Positions 50,001 through 61,119 are shown, counted from the first letter of the stretch. The stretch: 64,000 bases of DNA from Nostoc sp. LPT (GCF_017115165.1 NZ_JABXKF010000024.1:62015-126014), one strand, 5' to 3'. Translations and numbers: made by a program. The notes: generated by a model from the letters alone, not told the origin.

Positions 50001-51812
50001 TTTGAACAGCATTCTGATGCAAAATACGTCTTATCAATCACAGGACGTAACACAAAAGATTTACTCAAAGAAATTGAATCTGCCCGCAAAGGTGTAAACA
50101 ATGCTTTTGAAAACGGCACAGATTGGCAAACACCTTTAGGAAGTTATTTCACCGCAAAACCATTGGGTAAAACTGGAGCAGTTGCTTATGTTTACCCCGC
50201 AGCAGTCAATTCTTATATTGGCATTGGTCGCAGTGTATTCCGTTTATTTCCTAAAGTTTTTGAGGACTTAAAAAGTAACAATCTCTACAACCGTGCTGCC
50301 GATGTGGAAAAATTAGTTTATCCCAGAAGCTTGCCTAAATTGACAACCAGGCAACTAGAAACTCTCGAAAAGCAATTGTTAGATGATTCCCTGGCAATGT
50401 TTGAAAGTGAAATTGCCTTTGCTAGATACATGACGGCAATTTTTCGAGATGATTTTCAAGTCAAGCCGCAATGTGTTTTTGGGTATAGTTTGGGTGAAAC
50501 TAGTATGATGGTTGCCCAAGGAGTTTGGAGTGATTTTGAGGGCGGAAGTAACACCTTAAACTCATCACCTCTATTTGGGGATAAGTTATCTGGACCAAAA
50601 AATGCTGTGCGTGAATATTGGGGATTAACAGATTCACCAAACAACAATTTTTGGAATACCTATGTTCTCATGGCGACTCCATCCCAAGTTAAAGAATGTC
50701 TGAAACATGAGAATCATGTCTACTTAACTCAAATCAATACACCAGAAGAAGTATTAATTGCTGGTGATGATGCCGCCTGTAAGCGAGTAATTCAAACTTT
50801 AGGTTGTAATTCTTTCCCCGCTCCCTTCGACCATGTGATACATTGTGAAGCGATGCGATCGCAGTTCGAGGAAATCAAGAAGGTAAACACGTTACCATCG
50901 CAAACTCTTCCCGGTATTGTGTTTTATTCTGCCGCCGATTATCAACCAGTCGCACTTGAAAGTAATGCTATCGCTCACAATATCGCCAAAGGATTGTGCC
51001 AAGAACTTGATTTTCCGCAATTAGTTAATCGTGTCTACGGTGATGGTGTCAAAATATTTTTAGAAGCAGGCGCAGGTAATGTCTGTTCACGATGGATTGA
51101 TAAAATTCTTGGCAATCAAGAACATATCACAGTCTCTCTAAATCGTAGAGGAATGGATGACCATGCTGCAATGGTCAAAGCATTAGCAAAACTACTCAGT
51201 CATCAAGTGAACGTGGATTTATCACCACTGTACAACAAAGCTCAAGGAACTGATAATCAAAATAAAGCAACATTGAGAACAGTTACCTTGGGTGGAAAAG
51301 CAATTGCTGCTACAATTTTGAGCAACGAAAATCGCAAACTTGTTGAAAATTTGGGTGAGGATCTTAAGTGCGATCGCTTCAAAAAACAGCATCTAAATAT
51401 ACCTAATTTCCAACAATCTGAAATCACATATTCTCTTAACACTTCCAACCAAATAACCCCAGAAGAAAGTTATTCTTCTAACATCTTGCCTCAGCCAGAA
51501 GAAGTAAAACCGAAAAATATCATTGATAACGGTTTTGAAACAAGAGAACAATTACAATCTTCTGAGTCAAGTGTAATTAAACAGCCAATTCTTCCTTCTT
51601 ACCCACCTGTCATCACTCAAAAAATTAGTAGCATCATTAGTATGTTCGATTTAAATAAGACACAGTATCAAAAGCTCAATGCTAATAATTCAAAGATAAC
51701 TAAAGCGCATACTGCCTTTTTACAAGCTAGACAAGATTACAGTCAGCAAATGAATGAAATCATTCAATTGCAACTAGCTTGCGCCCAAAACTTGCTTAAC
51801 GACGAATCCTGA
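47061..51812 (+). CDS. hglC: heterocyst glycolipid PKS: KS - chain-length-factor-like KS - acyltransferase
   Basis: KS1 LDAACSSSFYAIKVA; KS2 FTMTAGENSALKAL (active-site Cys replaced by Glu); AT GYSLGETSMMV. Confidence 0.87.
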   Translation: MEKIAIIGLSCLFPDAKNPEEFWQNIVNQKDSTSSATVEEIGVDPTIFHNPVKGTPDKTYSLKGGYIRNFQFDPGEYNLPSEFVAGLDNTFKWSLYAAKQAIVHSGYWGNQTVLSKCGVILGNLSLPTKLSNQLFSPLYQKAIAPAVRELLQYEDFDLAVSTATKASLYNAMISGLPASIIAQALSLSQINFCLDAACSSSFYAIKVASHYLWSGKADAMLAGAISSADSLFVRMLFSGVQGYPENDISRPLDKSSRGLIPADGVGMVMLKRYSDAIRDGDNILATICGNGLSNDGKGKHLLSPNSKGQILAFERAYNEAKINPKILDYLECHVTGTLLGDTTEVNSIETFFGENNDAAPLVGSVKANTGHLLTAAGMVGLTKVVLSMSHGVIPPTINITEPLTSESSTISTDKIVRTATAWPNTNAPIKRAAISAFGFGGTNSHLILEQGTTTQSVDSIAPVPPVKIAIVGMDAFFGNCNGLDAFERSIYDGTQHFTSLPPQRWHGIENQENVLKEYGLTDGKAPIGAYIKDFEIDTLSCKIPPNEIEKLNPQQLLLLKVSDRAVKDAKLQEGSNVAVIVAAETEFSVHQLQQRWNLSWQVKDGLLNQGISLPDEQLAQLETIVKDSIHQPVEIGEYVSHIANIMASRISALWNFTGPAFTMTAGENSALKALEVAQMLLATGEVDAVVVGAVDLAGGVENVLFRSQFAPINTGVNTLGYDQQANGWTVGEGAGAVVLKRYEAAKEDNERIYAVIDAMSFAQGNSTLSNALVKPDASAINNVCKQAFQMAEIQPTEVNYVEVFGSGIPQEDEAEITGLLQAYPKVGNSLHCALGSVKANIGHTYTASGIASLIKTALCLYYRYIPATPKWSGVKTPQVWEGSPFYVAMESRPWFVDKGGTRRIAAINSMGIDGSYAHLILSEEPSQEERDNRYLQQMPFHLFPIAVSDRSTIPDLLNNLQKSIEASSSLSATASETFATFEQHSDAKYVLSITGRNTKDLLKEIESARKGVNNAFENGTDWQTPLGSYFTAKPLGKTGAVAYVYPAAVNSYIGIGRSVFRLFPKVFEDLKSNNLYNRAADVEKLVYPRSLPKLTTRQLETLEKQLLDDSLAMFESEIAFARYMTAIFRDDFQVKPQCVFGYSLGETSMMVAQGVWSDFEGGSNTLNSSPLFGDKLSGPKNAVREYWGLTDSPNNNFWNTYVLMATPSQVKECLKHENHVYLTQINTPEEVLIAGDDAACKRVIQTLGCNSFPAPFDHVIHCEAMRSQFEEIKKVNTLPSQTLPGIVFYSAADYQPVALESNAIAHNIAKGLCQELDFPQLVNRVYGDGVKIFLEAGAGNVCSRWIDKILGNQEHITVSLNRRGMDDHAAMVKALAKLLSHQVNVDLSPLYNKAQGTDNQNKATLRTVTLGGKAIAATILSNENRKLVENLGEDLKCDRFKKQHLNIPNFQQSEITYSLNTSNQITPEESYSSNILPQPEEVKPKNIIDNGFETREQLQSSESSVIKQPILPSYPPVITQKISSIISMFDLNKTQYQKLNANNSKITKAHTAFLQARQDYSQQMNEIIQLQLACAQNLLNDES

Positions 51813-51947
51813 CATAAGTCTACATACTTTAACCATCAATGACCTTTGGGAAGGGGAAAGGTTAACTGGTAAAAGGTAAACATTTCTTCCCCATTCCCTA
51901 TTCACCACTCCCCTTTTTTAGTAATCATAATCCGAGGGATAACTGCT

Positions 51948-53621
51948 GTGACAACCGTAGATACGGTACTAAGTAAACACGATAATGGCCTTAATTTCTC
52001 CGCCTGGTCTTATAACAAAAACCAGGTTTGGAAAGGTTCTTTAGAAACTGTATCTTTTGAGAAACAAACCATCAAAGATAAATTGATGGTGTTAAATAAA
52101 CCCTGCTACATCGTGAAAGTTGCCGGAAAAATCGGTGTCACGAATGAGGGGTATTTATCCCCTGGTGATAATGGCACAACAGCACAAGTAGAACTGCTAA
52201 CATTTGCAGCCCCAATCCGCATTCAACAGTTTGGAGATCCGAATTTTCTCTCCTTTCATGGAGTAAAATATGCCTACGTGACCGGCGCAATGGCTGGCGG
52301 GATTGCTTCTGAAGAAATGGTCATTGCACTCGGAAAAGAGCAAATTTTGAGTTCCTTTGGTGCAGGTGGTTTAACTCTAGAACGTTTAGAAGCAGCCATA
52401 AATCGCATTCAACAAGCTTTACCTCAAGGCCCTTATGCATTTAATTTAATTCACAGCCCTAATGAACCTGCGATTGAACGCCGGACTGTGGATTTATATC
52501 TCAAATATCAAGTGAGAACAGTAGAAGCATCTGCATTTCTCGACTTGACCCCCAACATTGTTTATTACCGTGTTGCTGGATTGGGTTTGAATAATGCCAA
52601 TCAAATTGAAATCAAAAATAAAGTCATTGCCAAAATTTCTCGCCGAGAAGTTGCTACTAAATTTCTGCAACCAGCACCAGCGAGAATACTCAAAGAACTT
52701 CTGGAACAAGGATTAATTACTGAGTTACAAGCAACCCTTGCAGCTAAAGTTCCAATGGCTGATGATATTACCGTCGAGGCTGATTCTGGGGGTCATACAG
52801 ATAATCGTCCCCTGGTTTGTGTGTTACCTTCTATTATTGCTTTGCGCGATGAAATTCAAGCACAATATCATTATCAAACACCCATTAGAATCGGAGTTGC
52901 AGGGGGAATTGGTACACCACAATCAGCATTAGCAGCCTTTATGATGGGTGCTGCTTATATAATGACTGGTTCCATTAATCAATCATGCATTGAATCTGGG
53001 GCTTGTGAACATACCAAAAAGTTATTAGCTCAAGCAGAAATGGCTGATATGATTATGGCCCCAGCAGCAGATATGTTTGAAATGGGAGTTAAATTACAAG
53101 TTCTCAAACGGGGTACAATGTTCCCCATGCGAGCGCAGAAGTTATTTGAACTCTATCGCGCTTATGATTCCATTGAAGAAATTCCTTTAGCAGAAAGAGA
53201 GAAATTAGAAAAACAAGTTTTCCGCAAAACTATTGCACAAGTGTGGGAAGGAACTGCTGCTTATTTGTCCCAAAAGAATCCTGAGAAACTTGGGAAAGCA
53301 GTTAATAATCCTAAACTGAAAATGGCGTTGATTTTTCGCTGGTATCTAGGATTATCTTCTCGCTGGTCTAGTTCTGGTGAAAAAGGTAGAGAAGTCGATT
53401 ATCAAATTTGGTGTGGCCCGGCAATGGGCGGTTTCAATGACTGGGTACGCGGTTCTTACCTTTCTGAACCAAATAATCGTGGTGTAGTTGATGTTGCTAA
53501 TCAAATTATGACTGGTGCAGCCTTTTTGTATCGTGTCCAAAATTTGAAAATTCAAGGACTGCAAACTTCCGATTATTACAGTCAGTATCACCCTGTTCGT
53601 TCTACATTAGTGGAGGTTTAA
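51948..53621 (+). CDS. PfaD-like FMN-dependent enoyl reductase (2-nitropropane dioxygenase fold)
   Basis: [91 protein letters not shown]. Confidence 0.9.
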   Translation: MTTVDTVLSKHDNGLNFSAWSYNKNQVWKGSLETVSFEKQTIKDKLMVLNKPCYIVKVAGKIGVTNEGYLSPGDNGTTAQVELLTFAAPIRIQQFGDPNFLSFHGVKYAYVTGAMAGGIASEEMVIALGKEQILSSFGAGGLTLERLEAAINRIQQALPQGPYAFNLIHSPNEPAIERRTVDLYLKYQVRTVEASAFLDLTPNIVYYRVAGLGLNNANQIEIKNKVIAKISRREVATKFLQPAPARILKELLEQGLITELQATLAAKVPMADDITVEADSGGHTDNRPLVCVLPSIIALRDEIQAQYHYQTPIRIGVAGGIGTPQSALAAFMMGAAYIMTGSINQSCIESGACEHTKKLLAQAEMADMIMAPAADMFEMGVKLQVLKRGTMFPMRAQKLFELYRAYDSIEEIPLAEREKLEKQVFRKTIAQVWEGTAAYLSQKNPEKLGKAVNNPKLKMALIFRWYLGLSSRWSSSGEKGREVDYQIWCGPAMGGFNDWVRGSYLSEPNNRGVVDVANQIMTGAAFLYRVQNLKIQGLQTSDYYSQYHPVRSTLVEV

Positions 53622-53622
53622 A

Positions 53623-55137
53623 ATGGCTATAAAACAGTCTTTTACAGCAGAGGATATTCAAATATTTTTGATATCTAACTTAGCTAATTTGCTAGGAGTC
53701 GCAACTGATGAAATAGATGTCAAAGAACATTTAGAAAACTATGGTTTGGATTCAGCCCAAGCAATGATTCTAGTAAGTAAATTAGAAAAGTTACTAGGAT
53801 TTCAACCGTCTCCATTGCTCCTGTGGCATTACCCAAATATTGAAGCTCTTTCACAGCGTTTAGCTGAGGAAGTGCAAGAAGGTTCACCAGTTCAAGATAG
53901 AGGGGTGACAGCTTCTAATGCCAATGCTGCACCCTCTGTTCTAGATTTAAGTGCCGAGGCTGTTCTTGACCCTACCATCCATCCCGGCGCTGCATCTAAT
54001 GTGCTTGTGGGTGAACCCAAGAACATTTTTTTAACTGGAGGAACAGGCTTTTTAGGAGCTTTTATCATCCGGGAATTGCTACAAGAAACCAATGCCGATA
54101 TCTATTGTTTAGTGCGTGCTGCCAATACTGAAGAAGGCAAAAGCAAACTCCAAAATAATCTGCAACAGTATGCAATTTGGCAGGAGGAATTTAACTCCAG
54201 AATTATTCCTATTGTTGGCGATTTATCTCTGCCATTATTAGGTGTCGGCTCTGAACAGTTTCAAATTTTAGCTGCCAATATTGATACTATCTATCATAGT
54301 GGTGCTTTGTTGAATTATGTTTTTCCCTACTCAGCACTGAAGGCAGCCAATGTTTTAGGCACTCAAGAAGTTTTGAGATTGGCATGTCAAATTAAAGTCA
54401 AGCCTGTACATTATGTTTCTAGTGTGGCTGTTTTTGAATCCACTGCCTATGCTGGTAAGGTTGTCAAAGAACAAGATGAATTCAATCATTGGGAAGGTAT
54501 TTATCTTGGTTACTCACAAACTAAATGGGTAGCTGAAAAGTTAGTCAAAATTGCTCGTGACCGTGGACTTCCTGTAACTATCCATAGACCACCACTGATT
54601 TCCGGTGATAGTAAAACAGGTATTTGTAACACACATGACTTTATCAATCTGATGACCAAGGGTTGTCTACAAATGGGAAGTTTCCCTGATGTAGATTATA
54701 TGTTGGATATGTCCCCTGTAGACTATGTAAGTAAAGCAATTGTTTATCTATCACGTCAAAAAGAATCCATAGGTAAAGCTTTCAATTTACAACATCCGCA
54801 ACCTGCTGCTTTGAAAATGTTAGTTGAGTGGATACGCTCATTTGGTTATTCAGTTGAGATGATTCCCTATGAAAAATGGCAAGCAGAGTTAATCAATAAT
54901 GTGTCTTCTGTGGACAATCCTTTATACACTCTGCGACCATTTTTACTAGAACGCTGGTCTGATGAACAACTGACTATTCCTGATTTGTACTTGCAAGCTA
55001 GAAGACCTCATATTAGCTGCCAAGATACTCTAAATGCACTAGCAGGTAGTTCTATTGTTTGTCCCCCAATTAACTCTCAATTGTTTATGACTTACACCGC
55101 GTACTTGATTCAAAGTGGCTTCTTAAATATCGCTTAG
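53623..55137 (+). CDS. hglB: ACP + thioester reductase domain protein
   Basis: N-terminal [68 protein letters not shown]. Confidence 0.9.
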   Translation: MAIKQSFTAEDIQIFLISNLANLLGVATDEIDVKEHLENYGLDSAQAMILVSKLEKLLGFQPSPLLLWHYPNIEALSQRLAEEVQEGSPVQDRGVTASNANAAPSVLDLSAEAVLDPTIHPGAASNVLVGEPKNIFLTGGTGFLGAFIIRELLQETNADIYCLVRAANTEEGKSKLQNNLQQYAIWQEEFNSRIIPIVGDLSLPLLGVGSEQFQILAANIDTIYHSGALLNYVFPYSALKAANVLGTQEVLRLACQIKVKPVHYVSSVAVFESTAYAGKVVKEQDEFNHWEGIYLGYSQTKWVAEKLVKIARDRGLPVTIHRPPLISGDSKTGICNTHDFINLMTKGCLQMGSFPDVDYMLDMSPVDYVSKAIVYLSRQKESIGKAFNLQHPQPAALKMLVEWIRSFGYSVEMIPYEKWQAELINNVSSVDNPLYTLRPFLLERWSDEQLTIPDLYLQARRPHISCQDTLNALAGSSIVCPPINSQLFMTYTAYLIQSGFLNIA

Positions 55138-55222
55138 AAACTCAAAAATTGCGTAGAATGTGTTAGGAACTTAACGCACCGTCCCAGATATTTTCGGTGC
55201 GTTACAGAAGCTGTAACACAAC

Positions 55223-55352
55223 GCCAGTTGCGACAAGGGATAACGCAGCGTTAGCAAGTCAGACGTTCCTACGGACGCTCGATTACTCGCTACCGCTTCG
55301 CTAATGGTAACGCTACGCTATCGAGTGTGAGGAACCTTCACAACGCACTGGC
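55223..55352 (-). repeat. candidate third 41-bp-type hairpin repeat, arms separated by a nested insertion
   Basis: Left arm gccagttgcgacaaggg, right arm ggaaccttcacaacgcactggc match the family; about 90 bp of other repeat sequence lies between them. Confidence 0.55.
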
Positions 55353-55831
55353 TCCACTACAAAATAATTTTATTTAGTCCATTGTTTTAAACTCAGTACT
55401 ACTGAATAGCCAATTTTTCAGATGCCAGCAACAACTTATAGACTAACAGCGGCAATATAATTGCCCTGTTTTTTTATGCCCAATAATGTAAATTTTTAGA
55501 ATTCAACTCTTGACAGAAGCAATTGAGGATAGAATGGTTAGTATCGGGCATAAAAGTTTTATTTTACCTGCTGGCTTTTGTGAGTAATCAAAAGCCAGAC
55601 GCTAGTAGTTTGAAATAACTGAACTTCTTTAATGCCCAACTTATTCGATGCATAAATCCTAAATTTGCGTTCGGATTGCTACATCTATCCAAGGCATCAC
55701 ACAAGCATTTGAAAGGGTAATAACTCAAGACATTTCTCGTCAGTTGAGATATTACGCATACTTAATTGTAGAACGAGAACGACTGTAAATGCAACGCAGC
55801 TTCATCAAATTGAATTCATCAACATTCTTAC

Positions 55832-56635
55832 ATGAACACAACACATCAAGGACAGAGCAAACAAACTGCTCTTATTACTGGGTCAGCTGGTGGAATTGGC
55901 TACCAATTAGCGTGTATTTTTGCTGCTCATGATTATAATCTGGTCTTAGTAGACAGAAATGGGCCAAAGCTAGTAGAAATTGCTGTTAAATTCCAAGAAG
56001 AATTTGGAATTTTTGTCAAACCTATTGTTAAGGATTTATCTATATCGACGGCTCCTGAAGAAATTTTTACAGAGTTGCAAAAAGCCGATATAAATGTTGA
56101 TGTCCTGGTAAATAATGCCGGATTTGGGATTTATGGATTATTTCACCAAACAGACCTAGCTACTGAGCTGGAAATGCTACAGGTAAATTTGGTGTGCCTC
56201 ACCCATTTAACTAAGCTATTCGTGAAGGGCATGGTAAAGCAAGGTGAGGGTAAAATATTAAACGTTGCCTCAGCCGCTGCTTTTCAACCAGGACCTTTGA
56301 TGGCAGTTTATTTTGCGACTAAAGCTTATATCTTATCTTTTTCAGAAGCGATCGCTAATGAATTAGAAGGTACAGGTGTCACTGTGACAGTTCTTTGCCC
56401 AGGCTCAACTGCATCTGCCTTTCATGAAAGAACCGGAATGGCTGACTCTAAGTTGCTCAAGGGTAAGAGGATGATGGATGCACAAACAGTAGCCGAAATT
56501 GGTTTTCACGCCTTAATGAAGGGCAAAACCATTGCGATTCCTGGCTTTATGAATAAATTACTTGCAAAAAGTGTCAGATTTGTACCCAGAAAGCTGGTGA
56601 CAAAAATTGTACGAAATATGCAGGAAGATAAGTAA
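55832..56635 (+). CDS. hetN: short-chain dehydrogenase, HetN-like ketoacyl reductase
   Basis: TALITGSAGGIGYQLA, NNAGFGIYG, YFATKAY; located between hglB and hetI. Confidence 0.82.
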   Translation: MNTTHQGQSKQTALITGSAGGIGYQLACIFAAHDYNLVLVDRNGPKLVEIAVKFQEEFGIFVKPIVKDLSISTAPEEIFTELQKADINVDVLVNNAGFGIYGLFHQTDLATELEMLQVNLVCLTHLTKLFVKGMVKQGEGKILNVASAAAFQPGPLMAVYFATKAYILSFSEAIANELEGTGVTVTVLCPGSTASAFHERTGMADSKLLKGKRMMDAQTVAEIGFHALMKGKTIAIPGFMNKLLAKSVRFVPRKLVTKIVRNMQEDK

Positions 56636-56704
56636 GCTGGTTGTCATTTGTCATTTGTCCACAAAATGTCTCTTGTTTCACCCAGGAGATGACCTTAATC
56701 AACA

Positions 56705-57424
56705 TTAATATTGCCAGCATTTTAAGTTCCAGCCAAAATTCTCTACAGCAATAGCAGCAACATAATTGTTAGCAGGTACTAATTCAAAAAGACTCCAGTC
56801 TTCAGTTATCTGTAACTTGGCTGGTTCTGTGAGAGTCAGCGATACTTCAACTTGCTCTAACTGGGATAGTCCGTCTCCAGTTGCCTTTAAATAAGCTTCC
56901 TTACAAGTCCAGTAACGGAAAAATACTTCTTGCTGTTGGTTGGGAGATAGCGATCGCAACATCTCATATTCTCTCGGTAAAAAGAACCTTTTGGCAAGAG
57001 CTTCCAAATCAGACATCGGGCGAATATATTCTAGGTCTACACCAATTGGGCGGGTACAATTCACCGCACACAAACCCAACCCTTGGGAATGAGACAAGTT
57101 AAACGCCAGTCCACTATCGGCAAATGTATCTGCTAATACTGGTTTGCCACGGTGTTGATAATTAAACTGCACTTGTAACGGCTGGATATCCAAATAGCGA
57201 CCTAATATAGTTCGCAAAATACCACGACCAGCAATGAAACGCTGCCGATGTTCCTGAAAATAGAACCGTTCAGCACGAGCTGTTTCGTCACTGGAAAGAA
57301 TTGCTGCTAAATTTTGCAGTTGTGTTTCTGGTTGCTCAAGGTCTATGCGCCAGATATGAATCTCATCCGGTAGCAAAGTTAAATTTGTTGGTGTAGGTAG
57401 CCAGAGATGATGAATAGCAGTCAT
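56705..57424 (-). CDS. hetI: 4'-phosphopantetheinyl transferase
   Basis: FNLSHSQGLGLCAV, PIGVDLEYIRP, FRYWTCKEAYLKATGDGLS. Confidence 0.92.
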   Translation of the reverse strand: MTAIHHLWLPTPTNLTLLPDEIHIWRIDLEQPETQLQNLAAILSSDETARAERFYFQEHRQRFIAGRGILRTILGRYLDIQPLQVQFNYQHRGKPVLADTFADSGLAFNLSHSQGLGLCAVNCTRPIGVDLEYIRPMSDLEALAKRFFLPREYEMLRSLSPNQQQEVFFRYWTCKEAYLKATGDGLSQLEQVEVSLTLTEPAKLQITEDWSLFELVPANNYVAAIAVENFGWNLKCWQY

Positions 57425-57740
57425 AATAATTCGTAGTTTATAATTCGTAGTTCATAATTTATAATTAAATTTAAAATTTGGTTTGAGATTAACTTTGATT
57501 AGGTTTTTATTGGTGTTTACATTATAATTCGGAATTTTTGTATGTAATTCTTTTTCCTCATATAGTGCATCACTTTGAGTTAATAATTGTTTAAAATCTT
57601 TATCCTCACGCCAGATCAAAAACTTGCTGGATTTTGGATATTTTTCCATGTATTTAAATAATTTACTCATGTTCTAAAAACAATTTATTACTTAATTATA
57701 CTAAAATAACACTAGGTAATTTTATTTTTAGAGATGTCTA

Positions 57741-58706
57741 ATGGGAATCTATCGTTTTTTGTTATCAATCTTTGTTGCTATAAGTCATGCAGGAGTACTT
57801 ATAAACAGCTTAAACCCTGGAGTGATAGCAGTAATATCATTCTTACTTATAAGTGGATATGTAATGACAGCCTTGATATCTAAAAATTATTTGGATATTA
57901 AAAAAATTGTTTGGTTCTATCTCGATAGAATTTTGAGAATTTATCCACAGTATTTATTTAACATAATAGCAGTTTTAATTATTTATTCTATCTTTGGATT
58001 AAACTCACCTTTTCTTAGTAAACCTACAGAAATTGGATTATTACAAAATCTTTTGATAATACCTATGGGATTTTATATGACTCCTTGGGTAGGAGACAAA
58101 TTTATGATTATTCCACCTGCATGGTCGCTGGGTCTGGAAGGATGTTTTTATATCTTAATTCCATTTTTATTAATATATAAATTACAAAAAGTATTTTTTT
58201 TGTTATCATATATAATTTTCTTGATGGCTTATTTAGGAATTATTAACACAGATTATTTTGGTTATAGATTAATATTTGGAACAATATTTATATTTCTTTG
58301 TGGTAGTTTTTTACACAAGAATAACAATATTACTACAAATCAGCCAGTAAAGTATACATTAATTTTTTCATGTTTATTATTGGCAGCAACTTTTTTATTT
58401 CCTCGTTTGATATTGCCCTACAATCGAGAAGTATTAATAGGATTAATATTAGGAATTATAATTATACCTTTATTAATAAAAATCAAAAAAACATATTTAG
58501 ATGAGTTATTAGGAAATCTATCTTACGGATTATTTTTATCTCATTATTTGGTTGTTTTTGAGTTTGAGAAACTAGGGATACACTGGAACTTAAAATGTAT
58601 TTTGATAATGCTACTATTTTCTACATTTCTTTCAGCAATAGGTTTTTTCTGTTTTGAAAGCCCACTAATTGCTTGGCGTAAAAAAATTAGAAATAAACAT
58701 AATTAA
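57741..58706 (+). CDS. acyltransferase family 3 (OafA/YrhL-like) membrane protein
   Basis: RFLLSIFVAISHAG, FLLISGYVMTALISKNY, PPAWSLGLEGCFYILIPFLL; about 10 TM segments; very AT-rich. Confidence 0.85.
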   Translation: MGIYRFLLSIFVAISHAGVLINSLNPGVIAVISFLLISGYVMTALISKNYLDIKKIVWFYLDRILRIYPQYLFNIIAVLIIYSIFGLNSPFLSKPTEIGLLQNLLIIPMGFYMTPWVGDKFMIIPPAWSLGLEGCFYILIPFLLIYKLQKVFFLLSYIIFLMAYLGIINTDYFGYRLIFGTIFIFLCGSFLHKNNNITTNQPVKYTLIFSCLLLAATFLFPRLILPYNREVLIGLILGIIIIPLLIKIKKTYLDELLGNLSYGLFLSHYLVVFEFEKLGIHWNLKCILIMLLFSTFLSAIGFFCFESPLIAWRKKIRNKHN

Positions 58707-58887
58707 AAGATGTTGATAGACAGAATAACTAACAATTTGTATTATATAGTAATCCAATTTGATTCTGACTTTTCACGGTATCTGGAAAAGCTCTCTCTGA
58801 AAGTTATAATCTTAATTATTACCTTTTCTATGAAAAATTAGTAATTATGGACTGGCGACAATACATTCATTCTGAAACCAAAATAAA

Positions 58888-59895
58888 TTACGAATTACGC
58901 TGTTGCTCCAACCATTGTAAAACCCGATTCCATGCCCACCAAGGGTCAGGGTCTTGTAATTGGCGCTGGCAATTTTTGCTACTCATATAGCCAACATGAC
59001 CGCCGTAACGGGTGAGCAACAAATCTATTACGGGATTGCGATCGCAGGCATCTTGCAATTCAGGTATGATGGCTGGGTCAAAAAGTGGGTCATCGGCAGC
59101 GTAGATAATCAAAGTCGGTTTTGATATTTGCGGCAATATTTGTAGAGCGCTGCTAGCTTGGTAATATGCTTCCACAGAAGGAAAACCTAATCGGTTAATT
59201 ACCAGTTCATTATCAAAACCCCAGATACTATTTGCCCGTTCAATCGCTGCTGGGTCAATGCTTCCAGGATGGGCATCATGTATTCGCCATGCCAGTTTTT
59301 TTAAATTCCGGGCAATCTGGGTTTCCAAATATCTGCCGAAGGGCTTTGTGACTAGATAAGATAGCGATCGCTCAGAATCCAAACTGGGACAAATCACCAT
59401 ACCACCGCCAATGTCGCTATCTTCTAGTCCTAAATCCTCATGCTCTCTAATCACTTCACTAGCGACTTTCAGCGCCCATAGCACCAACTGCCCTCCTAAA
59501 GAAAATGCTGTAAACCAAAATTTTCCTGGACATCCCATTGCCTTAGCAGCGGCGGCGATGCGAATAAAATCTTCTCCCTCATACAGACCATCGGAAGTCA
59601 GAGTTGGAGACAAGTCGGCGGTTTTACCGTGGGCACGCCAATCAAATAACACTACAGCGTAGCCTTGAGCGTAGGCTTTACGTCCTAGCACTCGCAAAGA
59701 CCATTCTGTCTTTAACTCTCCAGTAATACCATAAGTAGCAATAATTGTGCTATGAGCATTTTCAGGAATGGCAACCAAGCCAAAAATTGGCACACCTTGC
59801 CCACCTATAAAGATTTTTTCCTGATAAGACGGTTCTGGGTTTTGATTAGTACTTTCCCAGTAACGGCTTCCCCACAAAGCGGTGTGTACAGTCAT
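58888..59895 (-). CDS. alpha/beta hydrolase (YheT-like esterase family)
   Basis: VVLFDWRAHGKTADLSPTLTSDGLYEGEDFIRIA, FTAFSLGGQLVLWAL, IYAADDPLFDP, GGHVGYM. Confidence 0.82.
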   Translation of the reverse strand: MTVHTALWGSRYWESTNQNPEPSYQEKIFIGGQGVPIFGLVAIPENAHSTIIATYGITGELKTEWSLRVLGRKAYAQGYAVVLFDWRAHGKTADLSPTLTSDGLYEGEDFIRIAAAAKAMGCPGKFWFTAFSLGGQLVLWALKVASEVIREHEDLGLEDSDIGGGMVICPSLDSERSLSYLVTKPFGRYLETQIARNLKKLAWRIHDAHPGSIDPAAIERANSIWGFDNELVINRLGFPSVEAYYQASSALQILPQISKPTLIIYAADDPLFDPAIIPELQDACDRNPVIDLLLTRYGGHVGYMSSKNCQRQLQDPDPWWAWNRVLQWLEQQRNS

Positions 59896-60109
59896 AATTA
59901 CACCGTTTTGTAAAAACCAAGACGGATTGTAGGCAGGAGTATAACACATCATAGACTATAAGATTTCGTTTAGTTGAGTCTTGATTTCACAGTCATTTAA
60001 TCTTAATATTTATGTAAGATTTAAAATCTTTTTTAGAATCGATTTAAAAATCTTTGTATCTATCAAAGGTTGTTAATTATCCTTAATAAGTAGTAATAAT
60101 TTTTTAAGA

Positions 60110-60853
60110 ATGCCGAGGATTCTTGTCATAGACGATGACCCAGCGATTTCAGAACTAGTTGCCGTCAACTTGGAAATGGCTGGCTACGATGTTAGTCAAG
60201 CTGAAGACGGCATCAAAGGTCAAGCACTGGCTCTCCAGCTACAACCAGACTTGATCATGCTCGATTTGATGTTGCCCAGGGTAGATGGGTTTACCGTTTG
60301 CCAACGCCTGCGCCGAGACGATCGCACCTCTGAGATTCCCGTGTTAATGTTGACAGCTTTGAGCCAAACTCAGGACAAGGTGGAAGGCTTCAATGCTGGC
60401 GCAGATGACTACCTCACCAAACCTTTTGAAGTTGAAGAACTGCTGGCGCGGGTGCGGGCACTTTTGCGGCGTACTGACCGGATTCCCCAAGCCGCAAAGC
60501 ATAGTGAGATTCTCAACTATGGCTCACTCACCCTGGTTCCCGAAAGATTTGAGGCGATATGGTTCAACGAGACGGTGAAATTGACTCACTTGGAATTTGA
60601 GCTACTTCACTGCTTATTGCAACGCCACGGTCAAACGGTTTCTCCTAGCGAAATCCTCAGAGAAGTTTGGGGCTATGATCCTGATGATGACATAGAAACG
60701 ATTCGAGTCCATATTCGCCACTTGCGAACCAAGCTAGAACCAGATCCTCGCCATCCCCGCTATATCAAGACAGTGTATGGTGCTGGATACTGTCTTGAAT
60801 TACCCGCTATACCTCCATCAAACGAAGGAGCTTCGATAACAGTCGTTGAATAA
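60110..60853 (+). CDS. rpaA: OmpR-family response regulator, RpaA-like
   Basis: Receiver [73 protein letters not shown]; w[33 protein letters not shown]. Confidence 0.82.
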   Translation: MPRILVIDDDPAISELVAVNLEMAGYDVSQAEDGIKGQALALQLQPDLIMLDLMLPRVDGFTVCQRLRRDDRTSEIPVLMLTALSQTQDKVEGFNAGADDYLTKPFEVEELLARVRALLRRTDRIPQAAKHSEILNYGSLTLVPERFEAIWFNETVKLTHLEFELLHCLLQRHGQTVSPSEILREVWGYDPDDDIETIRVHIRHLRTKLEPDPRHPRYIKTVYGAGYCLELPAIPPSNEGASITVVE

Positions 60854-60912
60854 AATCACGCTAAATTCCTTTATCTAAGCTATCACTTAGGCAAGAACTC
60901 TCTGTATAGCAA

Positions 60913-60970
60913 AGTGCTGAGTGCTGAGTGCTGAGTGCTGAGTGCTGAGTGCTGAGTGCTGAGTGCTGAG
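60913..60970. repeat. heptameric STRR (AGTGCTG)n, about 8 units
   Basis: agtgctgagtgctgagtgctg... uninterrupted. Confidence 0.95.
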
Positions 60971-61089
60971 TAAAAACCCAGTTTTATCAAGGCTTTGAGC
61001 GATAAACACTTTCCTAACATTAGTGACTACGGCTGTAACTCTTATTCCTTACTGCTTAGTTAAGGTATTGATGAGATTTACTAGTATGT

Positions 61090-61119
61090 AGAGATGTTGC
61101 AATACAACGTCTCTACAAG
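61090..61119. repeat. hairpin gtagagatgttgcaatacaacgtctctac
   Basis: About 12-bp stem with short loop. Confidence 0.65.

Noticed and set aside
57452-57670. 72-aa minus-strand ORF downstream of the hetI start
   Set aside because: Partly low-complexity AT-rich sequence overlapping attcgtagttt repeats; no motif, so coding status uncertain.
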